The notes beneath the pieces are model-generated. The model worked only from the letters and a program-made list of their open reading frames with translations. It was not told where the DNA came from and did not search any database. The position numbers and the translations under genes are program-made. From Puffinus mauretanicus (taxonomy: Eukaryota > Chordata > Aves > Procellariiformes > Procellariidae), in NCBI GenBank assembly GCA_023333565.1, contig JAJKFH010002178.1, positions 186,001 to 250,000 on the forward strand: a DNA stretch of 64,000 bases. Reading direction: 5' to 3'. This document shows, in pieces, positions 11,176 to 24,900 of this stretch; the first letter of the stretch is position 1, and every line of letters starts with the position of its first letter.

Positions 11176-12790
11176 TGCAGCTATTCTTCCCTATGTTTAT
11201 ATGAAATGAAGTATAGTTCCTATTGGACACAAAAACCCAAAACATCTATTGAAGTGGGGTAGTTTGACCTCTTTGTTAGTTCTTTCATAAGAAAGGTTAG
11301 AGACTGGGTAATCTTGGACACTGAAATATCTTTTCATCGAGTGTAATTTCTGGTAAACAATTTTTCAGGCATTTTGGGGTGAGGAAGATGGAAAGGAGGT
11401 TTCTAATGTGAATAGTGCTGCTACTGGCCATCTATCATGTTATGCAGATAACCTCTCAAGTGCCAAATTCATTGGCAATCTAAGAGAGTATATATGGTTC
11501 AGTAAAATATCTGCGATTTGCAACTGTTTTCCATGGTTTCACTCTACATAATTTGGAAAGAGTATGAAATTAAAATCCATTGAGATTATATGAACACTAG
11601 GAAAAATACGATTCAGAACTTCCCCTTTCCTGATGTTGTTTGTTTACTTCTGGAGCTCTAGCTATTTTTCCAAGGACTTTAAACCATTAAAAAGATGAAT
11701 ACTGCATACTTTTCCCACAGCAAAGAAATTAATTTTCATCAAGGGGAAACCTCTTTTTATTCTGTGCATTGAGTACTGGAATACTGAAATCCCTGAAGTG
11801 GCAGTGTTGGAAGGTTTATCATTCATGATAATGGATAAACCAGACAATTTTACAGAAATCTGGCTTAATTTCTTAACATTGTCCTATTAAGTGTTAGCCC
11901 TGTGGCAAATTACTGTGAAGTTATTGATTTTATTACAGATTCATATTAGATTTATAGGATGCTACTTGTTTTTATTAAATTTCTATCCTGCTTTTAACTT
12001 TTCCTTAAATATATTACTATAGGTCGCTTTATATTTGTTTACTATTCTGAAAAGGATAGGTTTACTAAAAACATAGAATCCTCAGATTTATGCAAAAAAG
12101 TACAAACGCTTAGGTTTGGCAAACAATGATTTATGTATTTAGGTATGGAAGCAATGAACTGGTGACTTGTTGGACATTTAATGCATACACATACTAGTGT
12201 GGTAATCTTATTTACAGGTACACTGTGGATAACTGAAGAAATATCAGTGTATCTGACTTACGTTTTTCAGGTGATGTCCTCCAGTGTCAACAATTCTCTA
12301 CAGCAGTTGAGAAAATACTGTAAATATCTGCTTATAATCTCAGTAAAGTGAAATGTGCCAAGATGTATTCCAAAATAATTTGGCAAATTATCTGCAAAAA
12401 ATACTTAGATTGCCTAAGTATTGTTACAAGTATGCAAATGTTCAAGAAAGGTTCAATAAAAATGGTAGAACATTGTATCACTTGTAATAGCTTTAACAAA
12501 GTCCCTTTAAAACAATTAAAAATTTTAGAGTCCAAGATCATCTAAACCACAATATTTCCATTGAAAATGACACAAAGCAGAAACAATTTCTAAATATTAA
12601 GTGGGGATAGATCATATTTTTAAGTCAACACTTTAGATCACAGCTTTTTAAAATGTAGAATTGAAATTCGTGGGGAAAAAGTAGCCACCAGTACAGAGCT
12701 AAATATCTATTTGTAGTTGCAAAACTGTGCATTTCTCATGGTTATTGCAAATCCTATTGGTGTATATAGAAATGTCTGCTCCTTTTAGAA
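11176..12790. other. Unique AT-rich DNA, no gene recognised
   Basis: I see no coding frame with protein-like features and no recognisable repeat. The two overlapping frames near 12332-12545 are chance readings on opposite strands. Confidence 0.55.
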
Positions 12791-12792
12791 GG

Positions 12793-13078
12793 GCCTGTTG
12801 TGACAGGACAAGAGGTAATGGTTTTAAACTAAAAGAAGGTAGATTTAGGCTAGATATGAGGAAGAAATTTTTTACAATGAGGGTGGTGAAACACTGGCAT
12901 AGGTTGCCCAGAGAGGTGGTAGATGCCCCATCCCTGGAAACATCCAAGATCAGGCTGGAGGGGGCTCTGAGCAACCTGGTCTAGTTGAAGATGTCCTTGC
13001 CCATGGCAGAGGGGTTGAACTAGATGACCTTTAAAGGTCCCTTCCAATCCAAACTATTCTGTGATTCTATGATTCTAA
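12793..13078 (+). mobile_element. CR1 LINE, 5'-truncated 3' end
   Basis: About 285 bp of CR1 in plus orientation. It encodes the C-terminal tail of the ORF2 protein, with recognisable pieces [36 protein letters not shown] and DAPSLE, up to the stop at 12982-12984. A short 3' UTR follows with the typical GGTCCCTTCCAATCC block. The element ends in the octamer tail (ATTCTATG)n near 13078. Only the end of ORF2 is present, which is typical of CR1, whose reverse transcription usually stops early. The upstream ATG at 12727 lies in host DNA and is not the start of a gene. Confidence 0.95.
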
Positions 13079-14964
13079 ATACCTAACTAGCCATTAGTAT
13101 AGGAGATAACTCAATCTGGGCATGTGATTATTTCAAGAATAGTGGTATTATATGCAAGTTCCTACTTTTATTCAGACCTGATGTTTTCTTTTGCATTTCT
13201 TGTCCTTCATATGATTACTGCTGCAAGCAATAATAAGAAAATCAAATTTCTAGTAAACTGCCTGTTTTTTCCTAATTCAGGAAGTGCTGGACTCATTATT
13301 TCCAATCAAATCTACAGGCTCTAGAATTCAATATGTCATCTAAGGTTATTCAAATAAAACACAATCAGCATCAAGCATGATGGAAATTTTATGACTTTTG
13401 TGCACATTAAATGGCTTTTGCAGCCATTCTTGTCAATGACCTCTGGCAGAACTATTGGTAAGAGGTTGATTGCTCACTATAGAGTTTCTGCTTCTATGTC
13501 TAGTAAAAACAGACCTGCTGTGAATAAATTGTTTGTTTTCTGTTTCTTGCAAGGACTGGAAATCTACATACGCATGGTATTAAAGGATGCTGTTCAAAAC
13601 TGAAGGGAAGTTGGAGGCGTATTCAGTTACTTTTCTACTTCCCTCTTCATTTTCCTGATAAAATGACTCTGTAAATGTACTGCAACGTATGTCATATTCT
13701 GATGATGTTTGTATTTTACTAGTTCAAGGCTTTTACAATACTGTCATAAAGGTACAAGTCTCTTTCCTACTAATTTTATAGGCACATTTACTACCTACCA
13801 ACTTTCAGCAAAAGTCTCTCTGCTCTGTGAGCATTTAACAAAAACATATTGCTCTTTGTAATATTTTCTCCATCAAGCTCATAAATGATAATGTATTTAT
13901 TCTGTAAAAAGTATTTTTAAGTAGATATATCTAATCAAAGCAATGACTTGCTGAAATAAAGTTCTCATCTGCACGAATGTATAGCATACCCTTGCATGTC
14001 ACAAAAAATACCAATCTTGCCGTAATTCAGATCCATAGATACCAGACAAGAAAAATAATCTAAACCCCTCTGTCATGATTCTTATGAAAACTGGATGTTT
14101 TCCTGAATTGCAATAGTTTGAATACATCCTCCTACAATGGGGAACTTGTTGGGCTTTTAAAATTTGGGGTTTTGTGTTTTTTTTTTTTTTTCTCTCCCCT
14201 CTAACAAGGAATGAATCAAGAAGAAATTACAGTAAGTTGCACAGTACTTCCTGGGCTTCAGAAATGAAAGAACAGTTTTACCTGAAATTTGCTAAAAAAA
14301 CAATAGTTAGTAGATTTCCAGGATGAAAATGGGAAAATGGCTGAACTTTTGACTGTAAGTATAATTTATACAACAGGAACTGAAGGTCCCTTTCCAGCAC
14401 ATCTTGTGCCTTTGGTGGTGGTGCGGTTCCAGGCAGCCCTCTCATGTCAGATAATTGCAGCAAGTATATACACATATCTTCGTAGATGTAGCCATAATGG
14501 AGAACACATAGAATGAACATGACTGTCCATATGTTTACTGTTTTCCAGCTGAACCAATTGTGACACTATGGTTTTAACAATTTTCTGGCACTTTTTGGGT
14601 TACTTTCACAAAGATAGTTATGTACACGGGCTTATGAACCCCCACATCCTTGTGCACTCATAAAAATGTTCTTTGTATATTGTTGTTTATGTTCAAGGAT
14701 TTAAAACTTTTAGTGCTTGTGTGTGAAGGAATATTTGTTTTCAAAGTATTAAAAATCAGATGAGAGAGGACCATTTACTAAAGGATTGCATTTTTATCTG
14801 CTGTTTAGTTGACATGAAAGCAAAGACACCTTGCAAGACACAAAGGTGGAACATCTGCATCACTGGGTACAAGCTCTAATAGCTCCTGAAGAACATTCAG
14901 ATGCTAATTTTAGAGAGTCTGTCACACGCTGTAGCAAAGAAATGTGATGAATCATAACAGTGAA

Positions 14965-15125
14965 TAATACCTGGTACTCAAACAGCATATTTTATCTGAG
15001 GATCTCAAAGTACATTACCAATATTTAATTATTTAAGTCTCACAACATCCCTAGGGAGGTAGGTTAGTATTAATATACCTTGCAAAAGATAGTTAGTTCA
15101 CTTTAGAAGAGGATTTGAAAGATGT
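14965..15125 (+). repeat. Probable ancient L2/MIR-type 3' tail
   Basis: The phrase GATCTCAAAGTACATTACC, followed by TTTAAGTCTCACAACATCC and CTAGGGAGGTAGGTTAGTATTAATA, matches the order of the shared 3' tail of L2/MIR-type elements ('cctcacaacaaccctatgaggtaggta...tattat'). The remainder is heavily decayed. Family name and borders are uncertain. Confidence 0.45.
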
Positions 15126-18100
15126 TGTTACAGCTTTGTAAATCTATTTATGGTAGTTTGAATATTCTCAGTTAGGCAGGTCTTGACTTTCAGTCTGTGG
15201 GGTGGAGAATCTTGTGTTAGTACACAAGACAAAAGAAGCTTTGGAGCAGGATTTTGGAGATATGTAAAAAGAAGGAGAGTCCTGTTCCATGAGAGAACTT
15301 GGAGATGGATGAAGAATCAGGTCTTCCTTTCCTCTGCTAATTTCCCGAGCATTCAGCGAGAATTTTTGAATTGTATTCTTGAGAGTAGTATTTTTTCCTG
15401 ATATTACTAAGCAGTGATATTTCTGAAGTCCACTGTCAGATACACACATAAAGTTCAGTTGTGTTTCAGGCCAGTTTTATAAATTATCACTTGGATCCAT
15501 CTGTATTTAAAGGATGATTCTGATCTTCAGCTGTTCATTAGCTTAAAACCTGCTATTATAAATGACTATTTCATATGCCATTAAATAGATTCATTGACAT
15601 ATTTTACTAAAGGGTATACACAATCTATTGGCAATCCCATCTTCTAATCTTTGCTTGTCCTGCTTCACCTGACAGTACTACTCCATGAGCATCCCTTGGT
15701 AGAACATAATTTAATGAATTCTTGTCATTGCTGGCCCTGGCTCTTGACAGGCTTATTTTATATGGGATTACTGTGGTAAATTTTCTAGGCTCTCTTTTTC
15801 TGGATTACTCAACAGCCTTCTCAGTTGCACTTTTAGCTCCTGAATATGCCCTGTTGCTCTCCTAGAATTCTCTTCTGTGACCTTAGTGATCTCAACTAAT
15901 CTGTGAGATGCAACCTAGCAATAAACTCTGGCATAAAGGCATAATGTTCCCTGGAATTACCAGCTATTTTCCATCAGGCAAAAGGAAACATTACTTAAAC
16001 ATAAGAATATGTTTCTCAACGTTCTGTCTTTTGTAATACAAATAAATGCTAATCAAATTTGAATTATTCATGAACAGTTTTTAGCTTTTTTCTAAAACTT
16101 CTGTGAGGATATTTTCATTACAAAGCTATTCTAGTCTCTTCTGATAGAAGAAAAAAAAATCACAGTATAAGCAGAAAACATGATGTCTTGGCTATAATAA
16201 CTCACATGTTTTATTTCCTATTTCTTCTATATAGCAGACTGGATGACCAGTCAATACCCATGTTCTGTTTCCAAAAAACCAGAATATGTTGGTGTTGTGA
16301 CTTGAGAGTTCTCTTCTTATTTGAAAGTACATTGACCAGAACTATAAATTGCATCTTTTAGGAGCAGCCCTGCACAAATTGGCGTAGGAGTTGATGGAGA
16401 GTGGCTTGATTCCATGTCTCTCCCACATTTACTTCCTCCCATTGTAGTCAGGAATGATGAAAACAAACCAGATTTTTTTGGTGGATAAAAAATCAAAAGT
16501 CTTGTATGTCACTGTGGTGTCAGTGACTTTGGACTGTTTGATGGCATTTAGGTCATCCTGACTGAAATAGAAGTGTCTTAATTTAAGACCTTGAGTTTAA
16601 CAAATTTAGCTAATTTTGTTAATTTTAGACTGGGTCTGACCCAGTAACATTGAAATTTAGTCTCCAATATCTGTTCATGTGTAAGCTACATGCAGAAACT
16701 GTGGGATGAAAAGACTCTCCTCTGCTAAATCTGAAAGCCCTAATTAGTATTTAAGTAATTTCAACCTTCCTGTTGAAATATTCAAAGAAGCAGAAATATT
16801 TTACTGAAACCTTTGTCTTAGAAAAAAAATTGGTAATTTTTTAATGAGCTCTGAAAGTAGAGATTTTTTTTTTTCAAAAGTAAATACATTTACTAAATTA
16901 ATGTTATATACTAATTTCCCTTTGCCTTTCAGAGATCTGATAGAAGACCAGGTATCTATTTATTTTTAAAATTTAGCCCTCTTGAAAAGACTCGTGGAAC
17001 ATAAAAGACTCTTGAGAAGATGAAACTAGATGAAACCATGATGGAAAAGTCTCCTTTTAGCAGCTGTAACTGTCTTGATCAGCTCCAAAGAATGAGACAA
17101 TTTTGCTGATGAACTGAACTTGAAAGCATCTGCCTTTGCTTTTGCAAGGTAGTCTGCTCTAATTGTATTCCATAGGCCAATGGCCAGAGGAAATCCAGTT
17201 ACGGCAATAAACTGCAGTGTCCTGCAGTATATCAACCAATCTACTGAGATAAACTTCAAATATCCTCAAAATATGAAAAAAAATTGAGAGGAACTACCAA
17301 AACAAAAAAAAAGGTACAGAGAAATCTATTTTTAAAATCTTTCTTACATGTTACTTCACCTCTAGAGCTGTCATAATGGTTTAGATATAAAGTAGGACAC
17401 ACAGCCAAATTCAGAAATAAATTCCAGCTGATACACTGCTAGCAAGCCTGAAAATCTGAGAAAACTAATTATTACCTCTGTCTGTTTATGTTGCTTTGGC
17501 CAGTAGGTATGTGGAACTGAAACACCCAACACGTTGAAGAATGTAAGAGTGGGTTGTGGCTTAGCAGAAAGGTTAGCAAGTTCACACACACACACACATC
17601 CCTTCCAGACTGCAATTTCAAATGCTTAGGCATAAAACTGCTGGGCCAGGTTCTTCTTCACTAAACCCCAAACCAAGGTAAAAATATTGTCGGTAAAGTT
17701 TTATGGAACTGCAGTTTGCAGTTCTTTTGGGTGTTGGGATGATTTTATGAGTTTGATATAGCTGGACAACTTATTTATCTTGGAAAATGAATACTTTGCA
17801 GAAATGATTAGTTTGTTTTACAGGTGGAGTGAGAAATATACAGCCTGGGGAGTTGGATCACATCCCTGACTTCATTTAACACAGCCCTTAGCCACAAGGT
17901 CCTTCAACATTACAGTTGGTTAATGGCAAGGTGGCTATTAATGTGTGGCAGGCCAAATGTGTCTGAAAGACGTGTTCATCCCCCCCAGCAAAAAAAAGTT
18001 CCACATTCCTCCTCAAAGCCTGAACTACCAAAAAATGCATACTGAGTGCAGAAAAGTAGGCAAGGAAGGGTGATTCAATTTGTTACACAATGGAGGTCTT

Positions 18101-19227
18101 AAACGTACACTGAGTATTTTGAGACACAGTCAAAACCCACTCAGGTTACCTCTGAAAAAAAATCTGTCATGATCTCAGTATTAGAATTCACTGGGTTTGT
18201 TATAACATGACAAAGAGTCTATAATTTTTATTTAAAAGAGGGACAAGAATTGTCATGCTGAGATTAGTATTAAAGTTACATCGCCAGAACAATATGAAAC
18301 AGCTGTTGTGTATTAACATCCCTTAGACTTTGTCACTCCACACAGAATGTCTGTGAATCAACTTGTCTGCTCTATACCTTTAAAATGTTATTTTAGTGGA
18401 TTATGCGTGTAATATGGATCTGCAGCACAAGACTGAACCCTAACCAGACTATGCAATTCTAGGGCAAAAGGGAATTTTAGTGCATCCGTTCCAGTAGAAT
18501 TTGTTGTTTTATTTGTTTTGTTGGAAGACACCAACTTAAAAGTCAAACTCTTAATGACAACATGAAAATGTAAGAAAAAAATTCTGGCTGATCAGCTGTG
18601 GGCAAAATTTCATAAGGTCTAGGAGGAGATATACCTCAAAGAAACTACTTTTTATATTTAAAGAAAATGAAAGCCTAGGTTTTCAGTGAGTTTAATCCAT
18701 TAGAGCACTTTCGAAACATGGACGAAACATGTTGAATTCCTCCTCCAAGTAGACATAGGAAAGAGTTTTACCTGGGCGCTTCCACATCTCAGAAAGTGAT
18801 ATAATTAGCTACTAAAAACTAGTGTTTTCTACCTAAGAAATATTTTATGATTAATAGAGTTGAATTGCTCTTCAGAAGAAATCTTGAACAAATGACCCCC
18901 AAAATTCCATATTCTACACGTTCACATTTGCTGCGCCATAGTTCAGGTGAAATCTCTTACTAGATCGAGGGAAACATCAACTGTTTTTTAGCTGACTATG
19001 TATATTGTACATACATAATAAAATCACATGCACATTTTAACCTTTTATTGAGGGTATCTTATCCTTAAAGTAAATTTGAATTTTTTTGTACAAAACTAAT
19101 TATAACAATTTTGACTTGCAACTTCTCTAATATTGACTCATTGTTCTGAAAACTTTATACAACTGGAAGAAAAAAAAAGGTACACACACACACATTTGCC
19201 ACTACTTTTTATACAGAATATTATTAT

Positions 19228-19275
19228 TGGCTCAGTAGGTAGAACAGGTCATCACACCTGACTGTAAAGACAGTA
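19228..19275 (+). repeat. tRNA-like box A remnant, possible SINE relic
   Basis: TGGCTCAGTAGGTAGAACA fits a tRNA D-arm and the RNA polymerase III box A pattern. A clear box B (GGTTCGANTCC) is not found at the expected distance and no full cloverleaf can be drawn, so this is not a functional tRNA. It could be a tRNA-derived SINE relic or chance. Confidence 0.2.
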
Positions 19276-19899
19276 TTAAATAATTTCAAGGAAAACATTC
19301 TTATGTGATTTACTTTCTGGGCAATTATGTTTAATGAACTGTGATTCTGAAGAAAACCAATGCATTTTTTTCTGTCATTTAGAAACAAACAAATGCACTC
19401 TGAACTGTGTTAGCAAGTGTTTATCTCTGTAAAATACCAGTCCTTGCGTTTCTAAGCCAACAACACTTAGTTACTGTTCTGACAGATGACATGTTATGTA
19501 TGAAGAATCTCCAAAGTAAGAAAATAAATACTCAGTTTGAATGGATTCTTAGTTCCACTTTGTGGAACAAACTAAGATCCATTTGGTAATGTTGACTGAC
19601 TTTACCTTCCTCATCAGACACTATCAAGGTAGCACACACTGTCCTCTCACCAGTGTCCCAGCTAACCATTAACCTTGCAGTTGTGCCTGCACAGGTGGGT
19701 GCTGGCACCTCCGTGTATCCCTGGAGGAGTCAGCAGGGCTGTGAGAGTACAGTTGTTCATTTGCATGGAGCCTGGTACTGAGGTGGGACTTCGATTAGCT
19801 CTTAGGTAGGAAGCTAATGGATAGCATCATTAAAGACCTTTGGTAAAGCCTTGGTTCTGTTGGGTTTTTTTCTTTCTTTCTTTTTTTATTACTTTTCAC

Positions 19900-20640
19900 A
19901 TCCTTTGTCCCCAGGCAATCCTGATCCATCCCTCATCTGGCTCAGCTCAGCATGCCAGCTGTGGGGTCACCATCCCCATTGCCAAAGCACAGGTGTCTCT
20001 CCCCGGGGCCATCCCCTGGGGGCTGCAGTCCCCTGTGCGAGGCACAGCTGCGCTTTGCCAAAAATGATCAGATTTTCCTTGAACTTGCCGCTCTTGTCTT
20101 GATGGTTTTTGGTTTTGAGGCTGTAGTGCAATTAAGACCCAAACCAGCACCCATGGCTTTTTAAATGAGGGGTGCAGTGATCGGGGGGCAGAGCAGGATC
20201 TCAAGTCCAGCTCTCCAGGCCCTGCTCCGGAGTCCAAAGATGTCCCATCACCACATGCAGCTGCCGCTTACTCCTCCTTTTGGCTGGTTATTGGAATTAA
20301 TGTCCTTCTTGGTATGTGTTGTACGCCCTTTCCGCCTCTCCTGGCACCCTTCCCACCTTTCTGGCAGCCGGTGCTTCCCTGGAGGGTGGGTGCTGCTGAC
20401 TGCGGTCCGGCTTTGCCATCTCTGGCTGCGGCTGCTTGGGGGGTCGGGGGCCCTCTCACCTGGGGCTTGGCATGCGGCCAAATGGGACTCCCCCTCCCCC
20501 ACAGCTGGTTAATTTGGGGGAAAAAAAGAGTGTTTGGGTGCGTGGGTGTGTGCTGGGCCATGTGCCCCCCTGGTCCACCCAGGCGGTTTTGTAGCATGGA
20601 GACAGGGGCTGGGGAAGACACAAGGAGAAACCAGGGGTTT
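19900..20640. other. GC-rich segment between T-rich tracts, function unknown
   Basis: This roughly 740-bp segment is clearly richer in G+C and CpG than its AT-rich surroundings. It sits between two pyrimidine tracts of similar make-up (about 19862-19890 and 20638-20656). Overlapping open frames of 70-117 codons occur on both strands, as expected of GC-rich DNA, and none shows a known domain. It might be an unrecognised repeat, a decayed retrocopy, or a weak CpG island. I cannot decide from sequence alone. Confidence 0.4.
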
Positions 20641-23600
20641 ATTTTTTTCTTTCTTTAATACTTCAATCCGATGGCTATTTTTCTTTCAGGATTTTGAAAG
20701 ACAATGGCAGTTGTTCTGCACTTTTATGATAACTGTCTTAAATTGGACCTTCACACCTGGTGTTTTCTTTCATTATTTCAACCATTGTTGTCTCCTTGTA
20801 ATTATTTTAAATAGGTTTTTGTGTTTTTCTTCTCTAGAACCTAGACGCCTGCCCATGAAACAGGAGGTGGTGTCAGATGCGTGCTAACTTAAATCCGTAC
20901 TAACTTAGCTAAAGCTGTCACATCATTACCCATTTGGAGCAGTTTCTGTTACAGTAAATTTTTTTCAACAAGATATTAAATTATCTGTTACTGTCTCTTT
21001 GTTGGAAGCCACAAAGAAATGAGTATCATTCTTAGTAACTTTTAATAAAAACTGAAGGATGATGATTATGGTTTTTAAGTACTTGTACTATAGCCCAGTA
21101 CACCATTTAGATAATTGCACTGTGTGTGCTTTGTTCATGTTTTGATTAAGAGGTGACTCCGCAATGCTCATACTGTTGAACTCAGTGCAACAAATAGGAT
21201 TAGTATTGGAAAATGGCATGAGCTTGCTTTTTATTGAGCTTTGGCTATACAGTGTTTTCTGTTACCATATTTAAAAGGTTGTCCGTAGGGATTCTTATAC
21301 CATGTAAACACAAAGAGTATTATACAGGGAGCAACAATATTTCCCACAAGATCTGGACTAATGTGTAACTCTCCTGATATTGACTGTTGTTACAAATTCA
21401 AAACCCAGATTAGGAACCTTGGAAATTCATTGATTTTTTGCATGATTTATTGCCTGGTTATGAGTGAACAGGCAGTATTATATAAGTAAGTATTGCAATA
21501 ATGGTCAATTCATAGAATTGCATAGTTTCGACACTAAACCCGATGGTTATAACTCAATGGTTATAATTTCACTTCTCTGTAACGTCCAAATACAACCTCA
21601 CCTGACCTTCAAAGTAAATTTTGGTGCTATGTGTCCACATGAAGTAAAAATTAAAAAATTAGTTCACATTTCCATGGGGTAAAACTTCTGTGACTCATAG
21701 TAAGAAATTAAATCAATTAGCATACTTTATAGATGACTAATATCTTTTTCTTACATTTCAGGGGTTGTGTAAATATCTCTTTTCTAATTGGCCCTGCTGT
21801 CCTTTGAGAAGGGTGAGAAACCTGCTGTGCACTGGCCAGAGCCCAGCGTTAAGCAGGAGCCTCACGGTGACTGATCTGCCTCAGACCCCCATCTGCCTAT
21901 CCTGGTATCCCAACACAAACAAGGGCCCTCAGGGGGTACCTCTGAAAAAATACAACGGCAGACCAGATGTCTAGTAATACCACTTGTTCAGCCTCTGGAG
22001 ATTAGTTGCTCAGGAACTTCCTGCACCTGATGTGTCTTTCTGAGTAGATTTAAGAGATTAAGAAAAAACTCTCTCAGTGATTATCCCTAATAGACTTTCT
22101 AGACCTCCGTTTGAAAAGGAAGGTAATGATCATAGTCAAAGGTGGGGTACAGGTCAAGATGAACTGGCGGTCTACCTCAGTTTGATAATTTTGTATTGTG
22201 GCTCTGTCTTTCTTCAGCCATGTCTTTGCTCCCTCTGTCTGTAACCAGATCTCTCCCCCTGTTGGTATATTTAACATTAATAGTATGTTTTAAAGAATTA
22301 GTACATTTGATGTTCTGTTTGGTTTTACCAAAAAACCATATGTCTAGAACAGCTAACTATATAAATAAGGGAAATTAAGGAAACTAGCGATGGAGGGAGG
22401 GAACAAGTAAGATAAGGTAAGTAGACAGGGGAAGTTGTGTTCAGCTGAATCTATATATGTCATCCTTTCAATCATGCAACAAATCTCTGATATCTAGCTA
22501 AGAGAATTAGCATCCGTTACCACAGGTGTGATTTTGAACAATTTTGCAGTTCTGTTGCTCTTTTATTCATGTTCATAAACTTACCATTAGTTACACCTGA
22601 GCATAATTAAAGCATATATTAGGATGTATTTCCAGAAAGAGCAGGGGGTTTTGTGCCTTTTTTTTTTTTAATTGTATAAAAAAAGCTGTTTTATGAGATC
22701 TTTGCTGCTTTTGTCTTTAACTAAATATACCTCAGATTAGTTAGAAGACTAGCTATAGCTTTGAAGTTATTACTGTTCAGTAAAAGAGATTTCTACTTAA
22801 TCTTTTCACTGAATTAGTGAGGATAACTAATGGATGAACCAATTTTTTTCCAGCAAGGAATTGCTAAGCATATACATTAAGTACAGTGGGAATCAGATAT
22901 TAAGACACTAATCTGATATGAAAGTGCAGCACTTTGTAATATACTGAACCCAGTACAGCACATGGCATTTAATTGGTATTACAGATATCATAACAACTAG
23001 CATTACACTAAGATTATAAAGATATATTAATACAATACAAACGTAATAGAATGAAACCTAAAATGAAGGCAGTGTAATTTGTTCATTGTTTTCATATTGA
23101 ACTGTGAGGTAAAATATGTTTCATACCTTTATTTTGATACAGAAACTTTTGCTTCTCGTGTCCTCCAAACTTCTAAGAAATATTGAAAGATATAATTTCA
23201 TTACATAAGGCATTGTGGAAGGATCTGTCAGGCAATACGTCTGCTTGAGGTTGTATTGATCTGAGTGCTGCGGGCAATTTTTTGGCAGGCATAGATAGTG
23301 CTGGTTTTTAAAGTCCTTTCCTCCTTTGTCCTTAAGGATCAGGTGGTCTTCAGAGCACCCTAGGAAGGAGGTACTCCTTTATTTCTGTATTTTACATTTT
23401 CTTTTATTTGGACTGAGTAGCTTGTATTGTATGTCAGCAGAGCTGGGCAGCTAATCAAAGAAAAAAAAGGGGACAAACCCAAAAGCATGTGAAACATGCC
23501 TCTCATTTTGCCTCCAGTTCTGTTTTCACAGCAGTCTGAGTTTGCCTATGCCTTTGCTTTGCTTTCTCTCCTGGAGGCTGGTACTGTGCTAGTGATTCAC

Positions 23601-24149
23601 GTAAACCAGATGTTTGGAGGGTCTGCTACTTTGAGAAAAAAGATGTCAGGGCAGGGATTTCTCCTGAGGTAGAAATTCACTATAAATAATGGTGTTCTTT
23701 TTGTCTGCAGATGTTCCTTTCCAACAGAAGGAAGATTCTTTCTTTTGCTGAGGGCCAGCAGATTCAAATTATCTAGCTTTATCTGCATTCCTTTGTCCCT
23801 CTGCACTGGAGATGTGAGCTCTCTGGATGATACTGTGTGCTTTCCATGCATCCTCCCTGCAGTCTGGGAGGCTGAATTCCTGTTACGTGTTACTGCGGTG
23901 AACCATCCCGCACCAGATTTACTCCTTAGACGGATTTACCCCTTAATGGGTTGGTATCAAAGAGCCCAGTCATACAAAATGTTAAATAAGGTGTGTTCCA
24001 ATGCCTAGGAAACAAGGCTGCTGTCAGACAACACTGGTCGCCATGCAGGATCAGGACCTAAATATGTGTACTTGGCTAGAGGGTGTTTTTAGAACCTTAT
24101 TTCATTTCACCTTTAATCTAAATACAAAGGTTTAAATAAATATCAGTGC
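20641..24149. other. Unique AT-rich DNA, no gene recognised
   Basis: No recognisable gene or repeat. The region 21765-21974 has a frame with slightly higher GC but no domain or splice support that I trust. Confidence 0.5.
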
Positions 24150-24900
24150 TGATTGTTTACAGCTTTCCCCAGCATGGCTTTAAACATTTATTATTCTGAC
24201 TCTTTTAAAATAGGTTGGCAGTTTTTTATGACTATATTAAGCAAACCTTCAGGGCAGCAGACAAGACAGGATATTATTCTGAGATTAAGGAAGGAAAATG
24301 AGAAAGAGGGATGTGAACAAAAGGCAGACCGAAGAGGAAGAGGATCACACTCGCTTTCCACTGCTGGAGGAAACCGCAGCCCCTATTGTGTGTGCTCTGA
24401 AAGTGATTATCTCCAGTCACTGGTTCTCTCAGAGTCTAATCCGCTGATTCACTGGCTTTTTCTCATCAGGGCTGGAAAGGAGACATCAAAAAGAATTAAT
24501 ATCCATTTTAGAAAAGATCCACACCAAAGGGACCATTAGCTAATCTGCGTTAAAATATTTGCTGGATAAATTTTGTTTCCCAAACGTATTTTGAGGTGAT
24601 TATTTACTCATTCGTAATACTTTCATTTTTGCGGGGGGCTTGACAGCTATTGTGGAAATGAAATGTAGCTGGCACTGCAACTCCGTGTGCTATCACTTTG
24701 ATTACATGCATCCAAGGATTATGATTTTCAAACCACAGATGTCTGGGGCTTGGCTAATAAAAGACAGAACTGTCAGCTGCCCTGTGTCAAGGATAACTGG
24801 CTCTCCCTGGGAAGCAGAGACTGAAGTGCCAGAGTTACGTCCTCACACCGTGAGGTCTATAATTAACTGCAGCACCCAAAGCGGGCCAGACTGAAATCAA
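24150..24900. promoter_or_regulatory. Candidate conserved non-coding regulatory island
   Basis: This stretch is less repetitive and less AT-rich than its flanks. It carries a cluster of motifs known from vertebrate developmental enhancers: a bicoid-type TAATCC (24437-24442), GATTA (24405-24409), a TCF/LEF-type CTTTGAT (24696-24702), a MEIS/TGIF-type TGACAG (24641-24646) and a homeodomain TAATTA (24860-24865). Two open frames of 128 and 84 codons show no known domain. The regulatory role is inference. Such motifs are short and occur by chance, so only cross-species conservation would make the case. Confidence 0.25.

Larger units (their letters stand above)
13079..19899. other. Unique AT-rich DNA, no gene recognised
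   Basis: Long AT-rich stretch with short poly-A/poly-T runs (for example about 14172-14190) and short CA runs (17584-17598 and 19182-19194). Only two weak old repeats are suspected, at 14965-15125 and 19228-19275. No coding frame looks real. Confidence 0.5.
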
